Assembly (NCBI RefSeq): GCF_918698155.1
Contig: NZ_CAKKLX010000049.1
Span: 1-35,089 of the forward strand
Length of the DNA: 35,089 nucleotides
Source of the DNA: Roseomonas sp. CECT 9278
Lineage (GTDB): Bacteria > Pseudomonadota > Alphaproteobacteria > Acetobacterales > Acetobacteraceae
Direction: 5' to 3'
Under the pieces are notes generated by a model. That model saw only the letters and a list, made by a program, of their open reading frames with translations. It searched no databases and was not told the DNA's origin. The stretch's first letter is position 1; every line of letters begins with the position of its first letter. The position numbers and the translations under genes are program-made. Below, in pieces: positions 25,918-34,238 of this stretch.

Positions 25918-27552
25918 TCAGTGCCTCCCGCCCCGTCCGCCGCCACCGCCACCACGCTGGCCACCACCGGCAGCACGGCCGCCACCACCGCCACCGCCGG
26001 CCGGGCGGGCGGCGGCGCGCTGTTGCGCCTGGGCGCGGGCCGCGGGCTGGGCCTGGCGGCTCTGCGCACCGCGCTGGGCCGAGGCGCGTTCACGCCCGCC
26101 ATCGCCGACGCCCTGGAGGCCCTGCGGGGCCTGGCGTGCCGGGGCCGCCGGGCGCGCCTGCGGGCGGCCGGCGGCATTGTGCTGCACGGCCGGCCGCTGG
26201 GCGGCGCCGCCGGGGCGCTGGGCACCCGCGGCGCGATCGGCCAGTGCCTGCCCGCCACCGGGCCGCTGGGCGCCCGCGCCGGGACGCTCGCCCCCACCAG
26301 GACGGCGATCCCCCAGGCCGGCACCGCTGCCCGGTGCGCGATCCCCCAGGCCCGGGCGATCCGCGCCGCCGGGCCGGTCTGCACCAGGGCGGCGATCACT
26401 ACCGCCGGCACCGCTGCCAGGCCCGCGGTCGCCAAGGCCGGGACGGTCGCCGCCCGCGCCGGGCCGGTTGCCGATGCCCTCGCCGCGCTGCGCCTGGTCC
26501 ACCCGGCCGCGGAACTGGTCGCGCGCCGCCGCCCGGTCGGCGCCGCCGCCGGGGCGCGTGGCGCCGACGCGGTCGCGCACCTCGGTGTTGCGATACGCGA
26601 CGCCCTGGCGATGCGTGCTGTCGTGCCGCCAGGAATTGCCGCTGATCTGTGTCCGGTTGACGTTGATGTTGTTGTAGCGGTTCGCGTTGACGTTGATGTC
26701 GCCGCGGCCCCAGTTCGGGCTGCCCCAGCCCCACAACGACCCCACGATCGCCACGCCCCCCGCGAAGGCCATGCCGGTCAGCAGCGCATTCCCCACGCCC
26801 CAGCCGACCGGCGGCGGGAAATAGGTCGGCGGATAGCCCGCATGCGGCCAGGTGCCGAACACCACGTTGGGGTCGTAGGCCGGCACGAAGATCGTCTCGG
26901 GCTGGGTCGGCGCGATGGTGATGATCTGCGGCGGCGGCGCCACCACCGCGCCGGCGGCCGGCGCCACGTTCACGTTCTGCGTGACGCTGACCGTCTGCTG
27001 CGGGCCGCTGGCCAGCGCGCCATGCGCCTGGGCGCGGCCGCGCAGCACCTGGATGGCGTTCATCACATCCTGCTGCTGCCCCAGCACCGCGTCGCCGACC
27101 TGCTGCGTCCAGTCGAGCTGGTCGTTCATCATGCCCAGCACGTCGGGGAAGGGCACCAGGGACTTCACCGACGGGTCCCAGGATTGCGCGTTGAGCGCCT
27201 GCGCCAGCGCATCCCCGCGCAGCGCGCCGTTCTGCCCCTGGCCCAGCCAGCGCTTGGCCTGCACCACTTCCAGCGGATAGGTCGCCGCCATCAGCATCTG
27301 CATCAGCAGGTCGTCGGGGAACAGCGCGATGGGTGCCAGCAGCTGTTCGAGCTGCGCCTGGGTCAGCAGGTCCTGCTGGGCGCCGGTCGCCACCGGCTGC
27401 GGCGCCGCCGCGACGGCCGGCGGCACGCCCTGCGCGCGCAGGCCCGGCGCGACCGCGGCAACGCCGCCGAAGGCGAGCCCCAGCACCATGAACGCCGCGC
27501 GGCGCGCATCGCCACGCGGTGCCGGCGAATGGATGGTCGTGTCGCGTGCCAT
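25918..27552 (-). CDS. DUF3300 family exported protein with Gly/Arg/Pro-rich tail
   Basis: The 544-residue protein has a hydrophobic N-terminal signal (AAFMVLGLAFGGVAAVAPGL). A conserved DUF3300 domain covers about 60-290 (LEQLLAPIALFPDDLLMQML, ATYPLEVVQAKRWL, SWDPSVKSLVPFPDVLGMM, FVPAYDPNVVFGTWP). Then comes a glycine-rich hydrophobic stretch (MAFAGGVAIVGSLWGW). The last 200 residues are low-complexity, rich in Arg, Gly, Pro, Ala and Gln, and probably disordered. The function is unknown; an envelope location is likely. I chose the ATG at 27552 over an in-frame ATG at 27603 because it places the signal segment at the usual distance. DUF2950 follows after one base. Confidence 0.9.
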   Translation of the reverse strand: MARDTTIHSPAPRGDARRAAFMVLGLAFGGVAAVAPGLRAQGVPPAVAAAPQPVATGAQQDLLTQAQLEQLLAPIALFPDDLLMQMLMAATYPLEVVQAKRWLGQGQNGALRGDALAQALNAQSWDPSVKSLVPFPDVLGMMNDQLDWTQQVGDAVLGQQQDVMNAIQVLRGRAQAHGALASGPQQTVSVTQNVNVAPAAGAVVAPPPQIITIAPTQPETIFVPAYDPNVVFGTWPHAGYPPTYFPPPVGWGVGNALLTGMAFAGGVAIVGSLWGWGSPNWGRGDINVNANRYNNINVNRTQISGNSWRHDSTHRQGVAYRNTEVRDRVGATRPGGGADRAAARDQFRGRVDQAQRGEGIGNRPGAGGDRPGLGDRGPGSGAGGSDRRPGADRPGGADRPGLGDRAPGSGAGLGDRRPGGGERPGAGAQRPGGGQALADRAAGAQRPGGAAQRPAVQHNAAGRPQARPAAPARQAPQGLQGVGDGGRERASAQRGAQSRQAQPAARAQAQQRAAARPAGGGGGGGRAAGGGQRGGGGGGRGGRH

Positions 27553-27589
27553 GGTTGCTGCGGTTCCTGTGGCGCCCAGGCGCGATCCT

Positions 27590-27625
27590 GCGACCCGGCG
27601 CACGAAACCGCAAACACCGGGTCGC
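27590..27625 (-). terminator. Hairpin between the GNAT gene and the DUF3300 gene
   Basis: Perfect 9-bp arms GCGACCCGG (27590-27598) and CCGGGTCGC (27617-27625) with an 18-base loop lie about 30 bases after the GNAT stop and 38 bases before the DUF3300 start. It may end the histidine-block transcript or act in the DUF3300 leader. There is no U-run. Confidence 0.4.
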
Positions 27626-27655
27626 CCGCGCAGTAACGTTGCGCGGCCGAGCGGT

Positions 27656-28255
27656 TCACATGGCGCCGTCGATCAGCGCCCCGGTGCTGCGCCCGCGCCC
27701 GGGCTCCAGCGTCTTCATGTAGAAGCGCCCGGCCACGGTCTGGCCCTTCACCCGCGCGTAATACGGGTGGCTGCCCCAATGCAGGTAGCCCAGGCTCTCG
27801 AACAGCGCGATGGCGGTGGACTGGGTTTCCCGCACGTCGAGGTTGATGACGCGATGCCCCACCGCTGCGGCGCGTTCCTCGACCTTGCGGACCAGCAGCC
27901 GCGCCAGCCCGAAGCCGCGCGCATAGGGCGCGATATAGGCGTGGGTGAGCGTGGCGGCGAAGGCCTGCGCCTCGTTGTTGCGGGGCGGGCGGACCAGCAG
28001 GGCGGACCCGACCGGGTGGCCGTCCAGCCGCGCCACGAACAATTCACGCTCGGGCACCAGCATCACGCCGCGGAAATGGCGTTCCAGCGCGGCGCGGCCC
28101 TGCGGTTCCAGCCAGCCGAAGCCGCCGCCTTCGATGATGGCGGCATCGGTCGCCTCCGCCAGGTCGGCAAGGTCGGCCTCGGACAGCCGCTCCGCGCGCT
28201 CGACCGCGAGCGCGCGCCCGGCATTCAGCAGCGCGGAGGCGTTCACGGCTCCCAC
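27656..28255 (-). CDS. GNAT-family N-acetyltransferase
   Basis: The 199-residue protein has GNAT features: a beta strand pair (LFVARLDGHPVGSALLVRPP), the acetyl-CoA-binding segment TLTHAYIAPYARGFGLARLL (A-x-x-G-x-G/A-like), and the late TAIALFESLGYLHWG. It acetylates an unknown amine substrate. The start ATG lies inside the last codons of hisH (a 13-base overlap), pointing to translational coupling with the histidine block. In many alphaproteobacteria hisA and hisF follow hisH, but here this gene takes that place. Confidence 0.88.
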   Translation of the reverse strand: MGAVNASALLNAGRALAVERAERLSEADLADLAEATDAAIIEGGGFGWLEPQGRAALERHFRGVMLVPERELFVARLDGHPVGSALLVRPPRNNEAQAFAATLTHAYIAPYARGFGLARLLVRKVEERAAAVGHRVINLDVRETQSTAIALFESLGYLHWGSHPYYARVKGQTVAGRFYMKTLEPGRGRSTGALIDGAM

Positions 28256-28902
28256 CTGAGGAAATTCGCCAGCATGCGCAGCCCCACCGGTCCGCTTTTC
28301 TCGACGTGGAACTGAAGCCCGGCGAGGTTGCCGCGCGCGATGACCGCGGTCACCGGGCCGCCATAGTCGGTGGTGGCGATGGCATCCTCCGCATCCTCGA
28401 CCTCATAGGCGTAGGAATGCACGAAATAGACCTGGTCGCCGGGGCGGATGCCGTCCAGCACGGGATGGTAGTCTTCCTCGAAGGACAGGGCGTTCCAGCC
28501 CATCTGCGGCAGCGGCAGGGGGGCGCCATCGGCGCCGCGCGGGTCCATCGGGGCGACGATGCCGGGGATCCAGCCAAGCCCGGCGGTCTCGCCATGCTCC
28601 AGCCCCGTGGTCGCCATCAGCTGCATGCCGACGCAAATGCCCAGGAAGGGCACGCCCTGGCCGCGCACGCGGTCCTCCAGCGCCTCCACCACGCCGGGCA
28701 GGGCATCGAGCCCGCGCCGGCAGGCCGCGAAGGCGCCCTGCCCGGGCAGCACGATGCGGTCCGCCACGCGCAGGTCGGCCGCGGCGGTGACCACGCGGAT
28801 CACCGCCTCGATCCCATTGTCCTCGGCGGCCTTTTCAAAGGCGCGCAGGACCGAGGCCAGGTTGCCCGACCCCGGATCCACCACCGCCACGCGCTGCGCC
28901 AT
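28243..28902 (-). CDS. hisH: Imidazole glycerol phosphate synthase glutaminase subunit HisH
   Basis: The 219-residue class I glutamine amidotransferase supplies ammonia to HisF for the imidazole-forming step of histidine synthesis. Seen are the oxyanion loop PGQGAF, the nucleophile C90 in FLGICVGMQL, and the His/Glu pair in LQFHVEKSG. HSYAYEV is also typical of HisH. It lies 12 bases downstream of a DUF2628 gene and overlaps the GNAT gene behind it. Its partner hisF and hisA are not in the window. Confidence 0.97.
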   Translation of the reverse strand: MAQRVAVVDPGSGNLASVLRAFEKAAEDNGIEAVIRVVTAAADLRVADRIVLPGQGAFAACRRGLDALPGVVEALEDRVRGQGVPFLGICVGMQLMATTGLEHGETAGLGWIPGIVAPMDPRGADGAPLPLPQMGWNALSFEEDYHPVLDGIRPGDQVYFVHSYAYEVEDAEDAIATTDYGGPVTAVIARGNLAGLQFHVEKSGPVGLRMLANFLRWEP

Positions 28903-28914
28903 CGCCCTGCCCCC

Positions 28915-29289
28915 TCAGACCGCCGCGCGCGCCAGGTCGGGGCGGAAGGCGGCGAGGTTGAGGAAGGCCGCATCGGCATTCCGCGCCACCAGCACCGCCG
29001 CCGGCCGGAAGCCGCGCAGGCCGAGCCACCAGCATTGCAGGGAACGTGCCTCGAAGCCGATGAACAGTTGCACACCGGCGATCGCGAAGGGCAGCGCCGC
29101 CGCCGGCAGCACCGCGCCCATCGCCGCGACCAGCGCGACATGCATCAGCGCCAGCGCGACCAGCCCGTTCGACAGGAACCACAGGGTGGGCACCAGCAGC
29201 GCCCCCCAGGCGAAGCCGTCGCGCACAAGCAGCGTCCGGGGCGCCCGCGCGCCGGCGGGGGGCCTCACCTGCACCGTCCAGACCCGCAT
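28915..29289 (-). CDS. DUF2628-type small membrane protein
   Basis: The 124-residue protein has a short soluble N-terminus (MRVWTVQVRPP), an RDGFAWGALLVPTLWFLSNG segment (the typical DUF2628 start of the membrane part), two to three hydrophobic stretches and a soluble C-terminus. The function is unknown. It starts 2 bases after hisB and ends 12 bases before hisH. A DUF2628 gene between hisB and hisH is, as I recall, common in alphaproteobacteria. The frame continues upstream inside hisB, but the ATG at 29289 is the sensible start. Confidence 0.8.
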   Translation of the reverse strand: MRVWTVQVRPPAGARAPRTLLVRDGFAWGALLVPTLWFLSNGLVALALMHVALVAAMGAVLPAAALPFAIAGVQLFIGFEARSLQCWWLGLRGFRPAAVLVARNADAAFLNLAAFRPDLARAAV

Positions 29290-29291
29290 GT

Positions 29292-29906
29292 TCAGGCCTC
29301 CAGGATGCCCTTGGTGGACGGGATCGCGCCGGCGGCCCGCGGATCGGGCTCGACGGCCGCCCGGAGGGCCCGGGCCGCTGCCTTGAAACAGGCCTCGGCT
29401 ACATGGTGGGCATTGGTGCCCGCCTTCAAGGTCATGTGCAGGGTGATGCCGGCGTTGAAGGCCAGGGCGCGGAAGAATTCCTCGAACAGCTCGGTGTCCA
29501 TCTCGCCGACCTTGTCGCGCGCGAAGGGGACCGACCAGGCGAGGTACGGCCGACCCGAGATGTCGATGGCGCATTCCGCCAGCGCCTCGTCCATCGGCAG
29601 CAGGGCGGCGCCATAGCGGCGGATGCCGCGCTTGTCGCCCAGCGCCTTCCGCAGCGCCTGGCCGATCACGATGCCGACATCCTCGGCGGTGTGGTGGAAG
29701 TCGATATGCAGGTCGCCGGTGGCCGCGATGGTCATGTCGACCAGCGAATGCCGCGCCAGCGCGGTCAGCATGTGGTCGAGGAAGCCGATGCCGGTCGCGA
29801 CCTGCGCCGCGCCGGTGCCGTCGAGGTCGAGCCCGACGCGGATCGTGGTCTCGGCGGTCTCGCGGGTGATCTCGGCGCGGCGGGGCGCGGGGGGGAAGCC
29901 GTCCAT
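29292..29906 (-). CDS. hisB: Imidazoleglycerol-phosphate dehydratase
   Basis: The 204-residue monofunctional HisB removes water from imidazole glycerol phosphate in histidine synthesis. The paired manganese-binding motifs typical of the family are visible ([11 protein letters not shown] near the middle and [12 protein letters not shown] near the C-terminus), with [16 protein letters not shown] and the end [10 protein letters not shown]. The first of the three minus-strand his-block genes, it is separated from hslV by a chemoreceptor gene; hisB and hslVU are often close neighbours in alphaproteobacteria. Confidence 0.97.
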   Translation of the reverse strand: MDGFPPAPRRAEITRETAETTIRVGLDLDGTGAAQVATGIGFLDHMLTALARHSLVDMTIAATGDLHIDFHHTAEDVGIVIGQALRKALGDKRGIRRYGAALLPMDEALAECAIDISGRPYLAWSVPFARDKVGEMDTELFEEFFRALAFNAGITLHMTLKAGTNAHHVAEACFKAAARALRAAVEPDPRAAGAIPSTKGILEA

Positions 29907-29952
29907 GGCCGCTTGTTACGCCGCCCGGGGGGCGGGCCGCAACGCCCCCGCG

Positions 29953-31932
29953 TCAGGCGGCGCGCGCCACCCCGTCCTCGCTCAGCATGGCGCGCAGCCC
30001 CGCCCGGGCCGCCGGGGTGAGGTCGCGGAACACCAGGCCGATCCGGTCGCCCTGGACCGATGCCACGCGCGTCGGCAGCACCGTGGTGCCGACCACCAGC
30101 GTGCCGTCCTGGCCCGGCAGGGCGCCGCCCTGCGGCAGGGAAATGCCGGCCCCGCCCTCGGACAGGTCCAACAGGTTGACCGAGACCGCGGCGCGACCCG
30201 CCAGTTCCAGCCGCCCGGCGCGGCGCATCACGCGGCGGTCGTGCTCGCGACGGTCCACATCCCCGGTCGAGGTCCGCACGATCCGCACCAGCACGCCGCG
30301 CAGGTCGGTCACCGCGCCCTGGGCGTCGCCGGCGGCGGCGGCCATGGCGTGTGCGGCCTCGGCGCTCGCGTTGGTCTCGCCGGCCACGCCGGACATGCGT
30401 TCCTCGACGTCGCGCACCGCGGCGGCGGCGCCGGCCACGGCGCGGGCGATCTCGGCGGTGGCGGCGGTCTGCTGGTCCATGGCCGCGGCGATGCCGCCGG
30501 CGATGCCATCCAGCGCGCCGACCGACCGCGCGATGCCCTGCACCGCCTCCACCGCCTCGGTCGTGGCGGCGGTGATCAGCGCGATCTGGCGGGAGATGTC
30601 CTCGGTGCGCCGCGCGGTCTGGGTGGCCAGCGACTTCACCTCCCCGGCCACGACCGCGAAGCCCTTGCCGGAATCCCCGGCGCGGGCGGCCTCGATGGTG
30701 GCGTTGAGCGCCAGCAGGTTGGTCTGGCCGGCGATGTCGGCGATCAGCCCGGCCACTTCGCCGATGCGCGCCACCGCTTCCTGCAGGCTGGCGATGGTGC
30801 GGGTGCCGTGGTCCACGCCGTCCACCGCGGTGCGGGCGGCGGCGGCGACATCGGTGATGCGCCCGGCGATGTCGCGGATCGAGGCGGAGAGTTCGTCGGT
30901 CGCGGCGGCGACGGTCTGGGTGGCGCCCAGCGCGTCGCGCGTTGCCTCGGCGACCGACCCGCTCTCGGCGCGGATCCGCCCGGTGGCGGCGCCCACCTGC
31001 TCGGCGCTGCCGGTGACATTGGCCATCTGGGCGGCGACGCTGTCGACCGCGCCGCGGGTCTCCTCCTCGACGCGCCGGGCCATGTCTTCCAGGGCCTGGC
31101 GGCGGGCGTTCTCGGCCTGGCGGGTGGCCTCGGCCTGGTCGGCGCGCAGCCGGGCATTGTCGCGCGCGGCCTGCCGGAACACCTCGACCGTGGCGGCCAT
31201 GGCGCCGATCTCGTCGCGGCGGCCCGCGCCGGGGGCGACGACGTCGAGCTCGCCCCTGGCCAGGCGGCCCATCGCATCGGTCAGGCGGGAAATCGGGGTG
31301 GTCACGCGGGCCAGCACCAGCCAGGCGCCGGCGATCGCGGTGCCCAGCGCGATCGCCATCAGCACCGCCAGGATCGCGACATGGTCGGCGAGTTCGTCGA
31401 CACCGACGCGGATCGCGGCATCGGCCCGGGCGACCACGGCGTCGGTCGTGGCGCCCACCGATTCGCTGAAGGGGTCGATCGCGGCATAGAGCCTCTCGCG
31501 CACCAGCGCATCGAGCGCCGCGGGGTCGCGCGCAGCAACGATCCGGCGCAGATCCGCGACCAGCGTCTCGGCCGCGGCGCGGCGGCGACCGGCCTCGGCG
31601 AAGGTGGCGGCGGCATCGCCGTCGAACGGGACGGCGGACAGCGTGGCCCAGCTGCGGCCGATCACGCCGATCGCCTGTTCGAGGGCGGCCGCGCCTTCCT
31701 CCCAGGTGAAGTTGCCGTTGCGGATCTTGTGCGAGGCATCGACCACCGACACGGCATAGGCATCGGACAGGGCCTTGAGGTCCTGCAGCGGGCGGATGGT
31801 GTCGTTGCGGATCAGCTCCATCCGCCCCGCATCCTCGCGCATGGTCAGCCATGCGAAGACGCCGGTGGCGGTATTGGTGCCGACGATGGCGAGCAGAAGG
31901 CCGATCAGGAGCGGGGCGAGCTTCACATGCAT
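29953..31932 (-). CDS. Methyl-accepting chemotaxis protein with C-terminal PilZ domain
   Basis: The 659-residue protein has a first membrane helix at about 5-25, a periplasmic sensor part to 183 resembling a four-helix-bundle domain, a second helix at about 184-208, HAMP at about 207-260, and a receptor signalling domain at about 330-530. The conserved tip is [20 protein letters not shown] followed by [15 protein letters not shown], which contacts CheA/CheW. The last 100 residues look like a PilZ domain with both c-di-GMP-binding motifs: RxxxR (R562-E-H-D-R566) and DxSxxG (D589 to G594). The output may therefore respond to c-di-GMP as well as to a ligand. The frame is open to 32067, but [13 protein letters not shown] at 31932 places the first helix correctly. 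A sigma-28-like promoter lies upstream. Confidence 0.9.
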   Translation of the reverse strand: MHVKLAPLLIGLLLAIVGTNTATGVFAWLTMREDAGRMELIRNDTIRPLQDLKALSDAYAVSVVDASHKIRNGNFTWEEGAAALEQAIGVIGRSWATLSAVPFDGDAAATFAEAGRRRAAAETLVADLRRIVAARDPAALDALVRERLYAAIDPFSESVGATTDAVVARADAAIRVGVDELADHVAILAVLMAIALGTAIAGAWLVLARVTTPISRLTDAMGRLARGELDVVAPGAGRRDEIGAMAATVEVFRQAARDNARLRADQAEATRQAENARRQALEDMARRVEEETRGAVDSVAAQMANVTGSAEQVGAATGRIRAESGSVAEATRDALGATQTVAAATDELSASIRDIAGRITDVAAAARTAVDGVDHGTRTIASLQEAVARIGEVAGLIADIAGQTNLLALNATIEAARAGDSGKGFAVVAGEVKSLATQTARRTEDISRQIALITAATTEAVEAVQGIARSVGALDGIAGGIAAAMDQQTAATAEIARAVAGAAAAVRDVEERMSGVAGETNASAEAAHAMAAAAGDAQGAVTDLRGVLVRIVRTSTGDVDRREHDRRVMRRAGRLELAGRAAVSVNLLDLSEGGAGISLPQGGALPGQDGTLVVGTTVLPTRVASVQGDRIGLVFRDLTPAARAGLRAMLSEDGVARAA

Positions 31933-31975
31933 GGCGGCTGTCGACGTCCTGGTCGTGTTCGTGAACCTGCAATGC

Positions 31976-32002
31976 ATCACGGCACTGCTTGACGAAACGT
32001 AA
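31976..32002 (-). promoter_or_regulatory. Sigma-28 (FliA)-like promoter before the chemoreceptor
   Basis: On the minus strand TTACGTTT (31995-32002) and GCCGTGAT (31976-31983) are separated by exactly 11 bases, compared with the classic TAAAGTTT-N11-GCCGATAA. That is 6 of 8 and 5 of 8 matches, with the GTTT and GCCG cores intact. A start site about 35-40 bases before the receptor ATG fits. It may be chance. Confidence 0.35.
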
Positions 32003-32065
32003 CCGGCGCCGGTGGCGGTCCCCCCGGTTGAGTTGCGCGCCCATGCCGCCCACATTCGTGCGGTC

Positions 32066-32632
32066 ATGAACTCCCCACATCACGATCCCCTCGGGTGGCA
32101 CGGCACCACCATCCTGTGCGTGCGCAAGGCGGGCCGCGTGGCCATGGCCGGCGACGGCCAGGTCTCGATCGGCCAGACGGTGGTCAAGGGCAATGCGCGC
32201 AAGGTGCGCCGCATCGCCCAGGGCCGCGTGCTGGCCGGCTTCGCCGGCGCGACCGCCGATGCCTTCACCCTGCTCGAGCGGCTGGAGGCGAAGCTGGAAC
32301 GCTTCCCCGACCAGCTGGAACGCGCCTGCGTCGATTTGGCGAAGGACTGGCGGACCGACCGCTATCTGCGCCGGCTGGAGGCGCTGCTGGCGGTGGCCGA
32401 TTCGAAGCGCAGCCTGCTGGTGACCGGCCAGGGCGACGTGCTGGACCCCGAGGACGGGGTGATCGGCATCGGCTCGGGTGGCAATTTCGCGCTGGCTTCG
32501 GCGCGCGCGCTGCTGCCGCTGGAGGGCATCGACGCCGAGGAAATCTGCCGGCGGTCGATGAAGATCGCGGCGGATATCTGCGTCTACACCAACGGCAATT
32601 TCGTGCTGGAGAGCCTGGAAGCGCAGGCGTGA
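32066..32632 (+). CDS. hslV: ATP-dependent protease subunit HslV (ClpQ)
   Basis: The 188-residue proteasome-like protease subunit forms two six-membered rings that work with the HslU unfoldase. The catalytic Thr follows the short leader ending GWHG (Thr14, in [11 protein letters not shown]); removal of the leader is expected. [20 protein letters not shown] and [16 protein letters not shown] are typical. A GTG at 32012 would add 18 residues, but [17 protein letters not shown] at 32066 matches family starts. hslU follows after 163 bp. Confidence 0.97.
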   Translation: MNSPHHDPLGWHGTTILCVRKAGRVAMAGDGQVSIGQTVVKGNARKVRRIAQGRVLAGFAGATADAFTLLERLEAKLERFPDQLERACVDLAKDWRTDRYLRRLEALLAVADSKRSLLVTGQGDVLDPEDGVIGIGSGGNFALASARALLPLEGIDAEEICRRSMKIAADICVYTNGNFVLESLEAQA

Positions 32633-32658
32633 CCCCCACCGCGCCCAGCGCCGCCTTG

Positions 32659-32682
32659 CGGATCGCGGCCTGCCGCGATCCG
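32659..32682 (+). other. Perfect hairpin between hslV and hslU
   Basis: The 10-bp arms CGGATCGCGG and CCGCGATCCG with loop CCTG lie 26 bases after the hslV stop. There is no U-run. It could reduce read-through to hslU or stabilise hslV mRNA. Confidence 0.5.
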
Positions 32683-32691
32683 GGAGCGCGC

Positions 32692-32784
32692 ATGCGCGAC
32701 CGCGCCCAAACCATCAACCGCGCCCGGCTCACCCGTGCATGGCGCGAAGGCAAGCCGCACGGATGTGCGGCGCCCGCCGTCTGA
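32692..32784 (+). CDS. Possible small ORF (30 residues) between hslV and hslU
   Basis: An ATG with GGGAG 5 bases ahead opens a 30-codon frame (MRDRAQTINRARLTRAWREG, then KPHGCAAPAV) that stops 11 bases before the hslU ATG. It is basic (Arg/Lys rich). It may be a leader peptide, a small protein or chance; nothing else supports it. Confidence 0.25.
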   Translation: MRDRAQTINRARLTRAWREGKPHGCAAPAV

Positions 32785-32795
32785 GGGCTTAAAAA

Positions 32796-34121
32796 ATGTC
32801 CGAGTCCATCAACCTGTCCCCGCGCGAGATCGTCAGCGAGCTCGACCGCCACATCGTCGGCCAGCAGGACGCCAAGCGCGCCGTGGCCATCGCGCTGCGC
32901 AACCGCTGGCGCCGCCAGCAGCTGCCCGAGGGCATCCGCGAGGAGGTGGTGCCCAAGAACATCCTGATGATCGGCCCGACCGGCGTGGGCAAGACCGAGA
33001 TCGCGCGCCGCCTCGCCAAGCTCGCCAACGCGCCCTTCCTGAAGGTGGAAGCCACCAAATTCACCGAGGTCGGCTATGTCGGCCGCGACGTCGAATCCAT
33101 CGTGCGCGACCTGGTGGAATCCGCCATCACCATGGCGCGCGAACAGGCGCGCCGCACGGTGCAGGCCAAGGCGGAGCTCGCGGCGGAAGAACGGCTGATC
33201 GCCGCCCTGGTCGGCGAGGCGGCGTCCGGCGAAACCAAGATGAAGTTCCGCCGCCTGCTGCGCGAAGGCACGATGGAATCGCGCGAGGTCGAGGTGCAGG
33301 TGACGGATGCCGGCGGCGGCATGCCGCTCGGCATGATCGACCTGCCCGGCGCGCAGGGCGCGCAGATGCAGAACATGCAGGACATGCTGGGCAAGATGTT
33401 CGGCGGCCGCCAGAAGCCGCGGAAGATGACGGTGGCTGAGGCCCGCATCGCGCTGACCAAGGAGGAAGCGGACAAGCTGCTCGACCAGGATGCGCTGGTG
33501 CGCGACGCGGTGCTGAACGCCGAGAACAACGGCATCGTGTTCCTGGATGAAATCGACAAGGTCTGCGCCCGCACGTCCGAATCCGGCTTCCGCGGCGGCG
33601 ACGTGTCCCGCGAGGGCGTGCAGCGCGACCTGCTGCCGCTGATCGAGGGCACCACCGTCACCACCAAGCATGGCCCGGTGAAGACCGACCACATCCTGTT
33701 CATCGCGTCCGGCGCGTTCCACCTGGCGAAGCCGTCGGACCTGCTGCCCGAACTGCAGGGCCGGCTGCCGATCCGCGTGGAACTCGCCGCCCTCACGCGC
33801 GACGATTTCCGTCGCATCCTGACCGAGCCTGAGCATTCCCTGCTGAAGCAGTACACCGCGCTGCTCGGCACCGAGGGTGTCACGCTCGACTTCGCCGATG
33901 ACGCGGTGGATGCGCTGGCCGACCTGGCCGCCGAGATCAACGCCTCCGTCGAGAATATCGGCGCGCGGCGCCTCGCCACCGTGCTCGAACGGCTGCTGGA
34001 GGAGGTGTCCTTCACCGCCTCCGACCGCGGGGGCGAGGTGGTGCGGGTGGATGCGGCGATGGTGACGGGGCGGGTCGCGCCGCTGGCCGGCAGCGCGGAC
34101 CTGTCGCGCTTCATCCTGTAG
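32796..34121 (+). CDS. hslU: ATP-dependent protease ATPase subunit HslU (ClpY)
   Basis: The 441-residue AAA+ unfoldase has Walker A GPTGVGKT, the pore-type motif [20 protein letters not shown], Walker [14 protein letters not shown], and the sensor/arginine segments [20 protein letters not shown] and [18 protein letters not shown]. Residues of about 110-240 are the I domain that handles substrate. The C-terminal residues (SRFIL) fit the tail that docks into HslV. GAGGG lies about 8 bases before the ATG. Confidence 0.97.
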   Translation: MSESINLSPREIVSELDRHIVGQQDAKRAVAIALRNRWRRQQLPEGIREEVVPKNILMIGPTGVGKTEIARRLAKLANAPFLKVEATKFTEVGYVGRDVESIVRDLVESAITMAREQARRTVQAKAELAAEERLIAALVGEAASGETKMKFRRLLREGTMESREVEVQVTDAGGGMPLGMIDLPGAQGAQMQNMQDMLGKMFGGRQKPRKMTVAEARIALTKEEADKLLDQDALVRDAVLNAENNGIVFLDEIDKVCARTSESGFRGGDVSREGVQRDLLPLIEGTTVTTKHGPVKTDHILFIASGAFHLAKPSDLLPELQGRLPIRVELAALTRDDFRRILTEPEHSLLKQYTALLGTEGVTLDFADDAVDALADLAAEINASVENIGARRLATVLERLLEEVSFTASDRGGEVVRVDAAMVTGRVAPLAGSADLSRFIL

Positions 34122-34134
34122 CACCTGTCCCGAT

Positions 34135-34181
34135 CGCGCCGGGGCGCGCAGCGATGAATCGCGCGCGGGGGTGTCGCGCGA
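34135..34181 (+). terminator. Inverted repeats after hslU
   Basis: CGCGCC/GGCGCG (34135-34148) and TCGCGCG (34159-34165) with CGCGCGA (34175-34181) could fold in RNA just past hslU. No U-run is present. It could end the hslVU transcript or be part of the leader of the next gene. Confidence 0.25.
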
Positions 34182-34238
34182 ATGGGATGCAAAGCGGGGC
34201 GACTTCGCGCATAAGTTGCACACCGAGGAACCCCCGCT

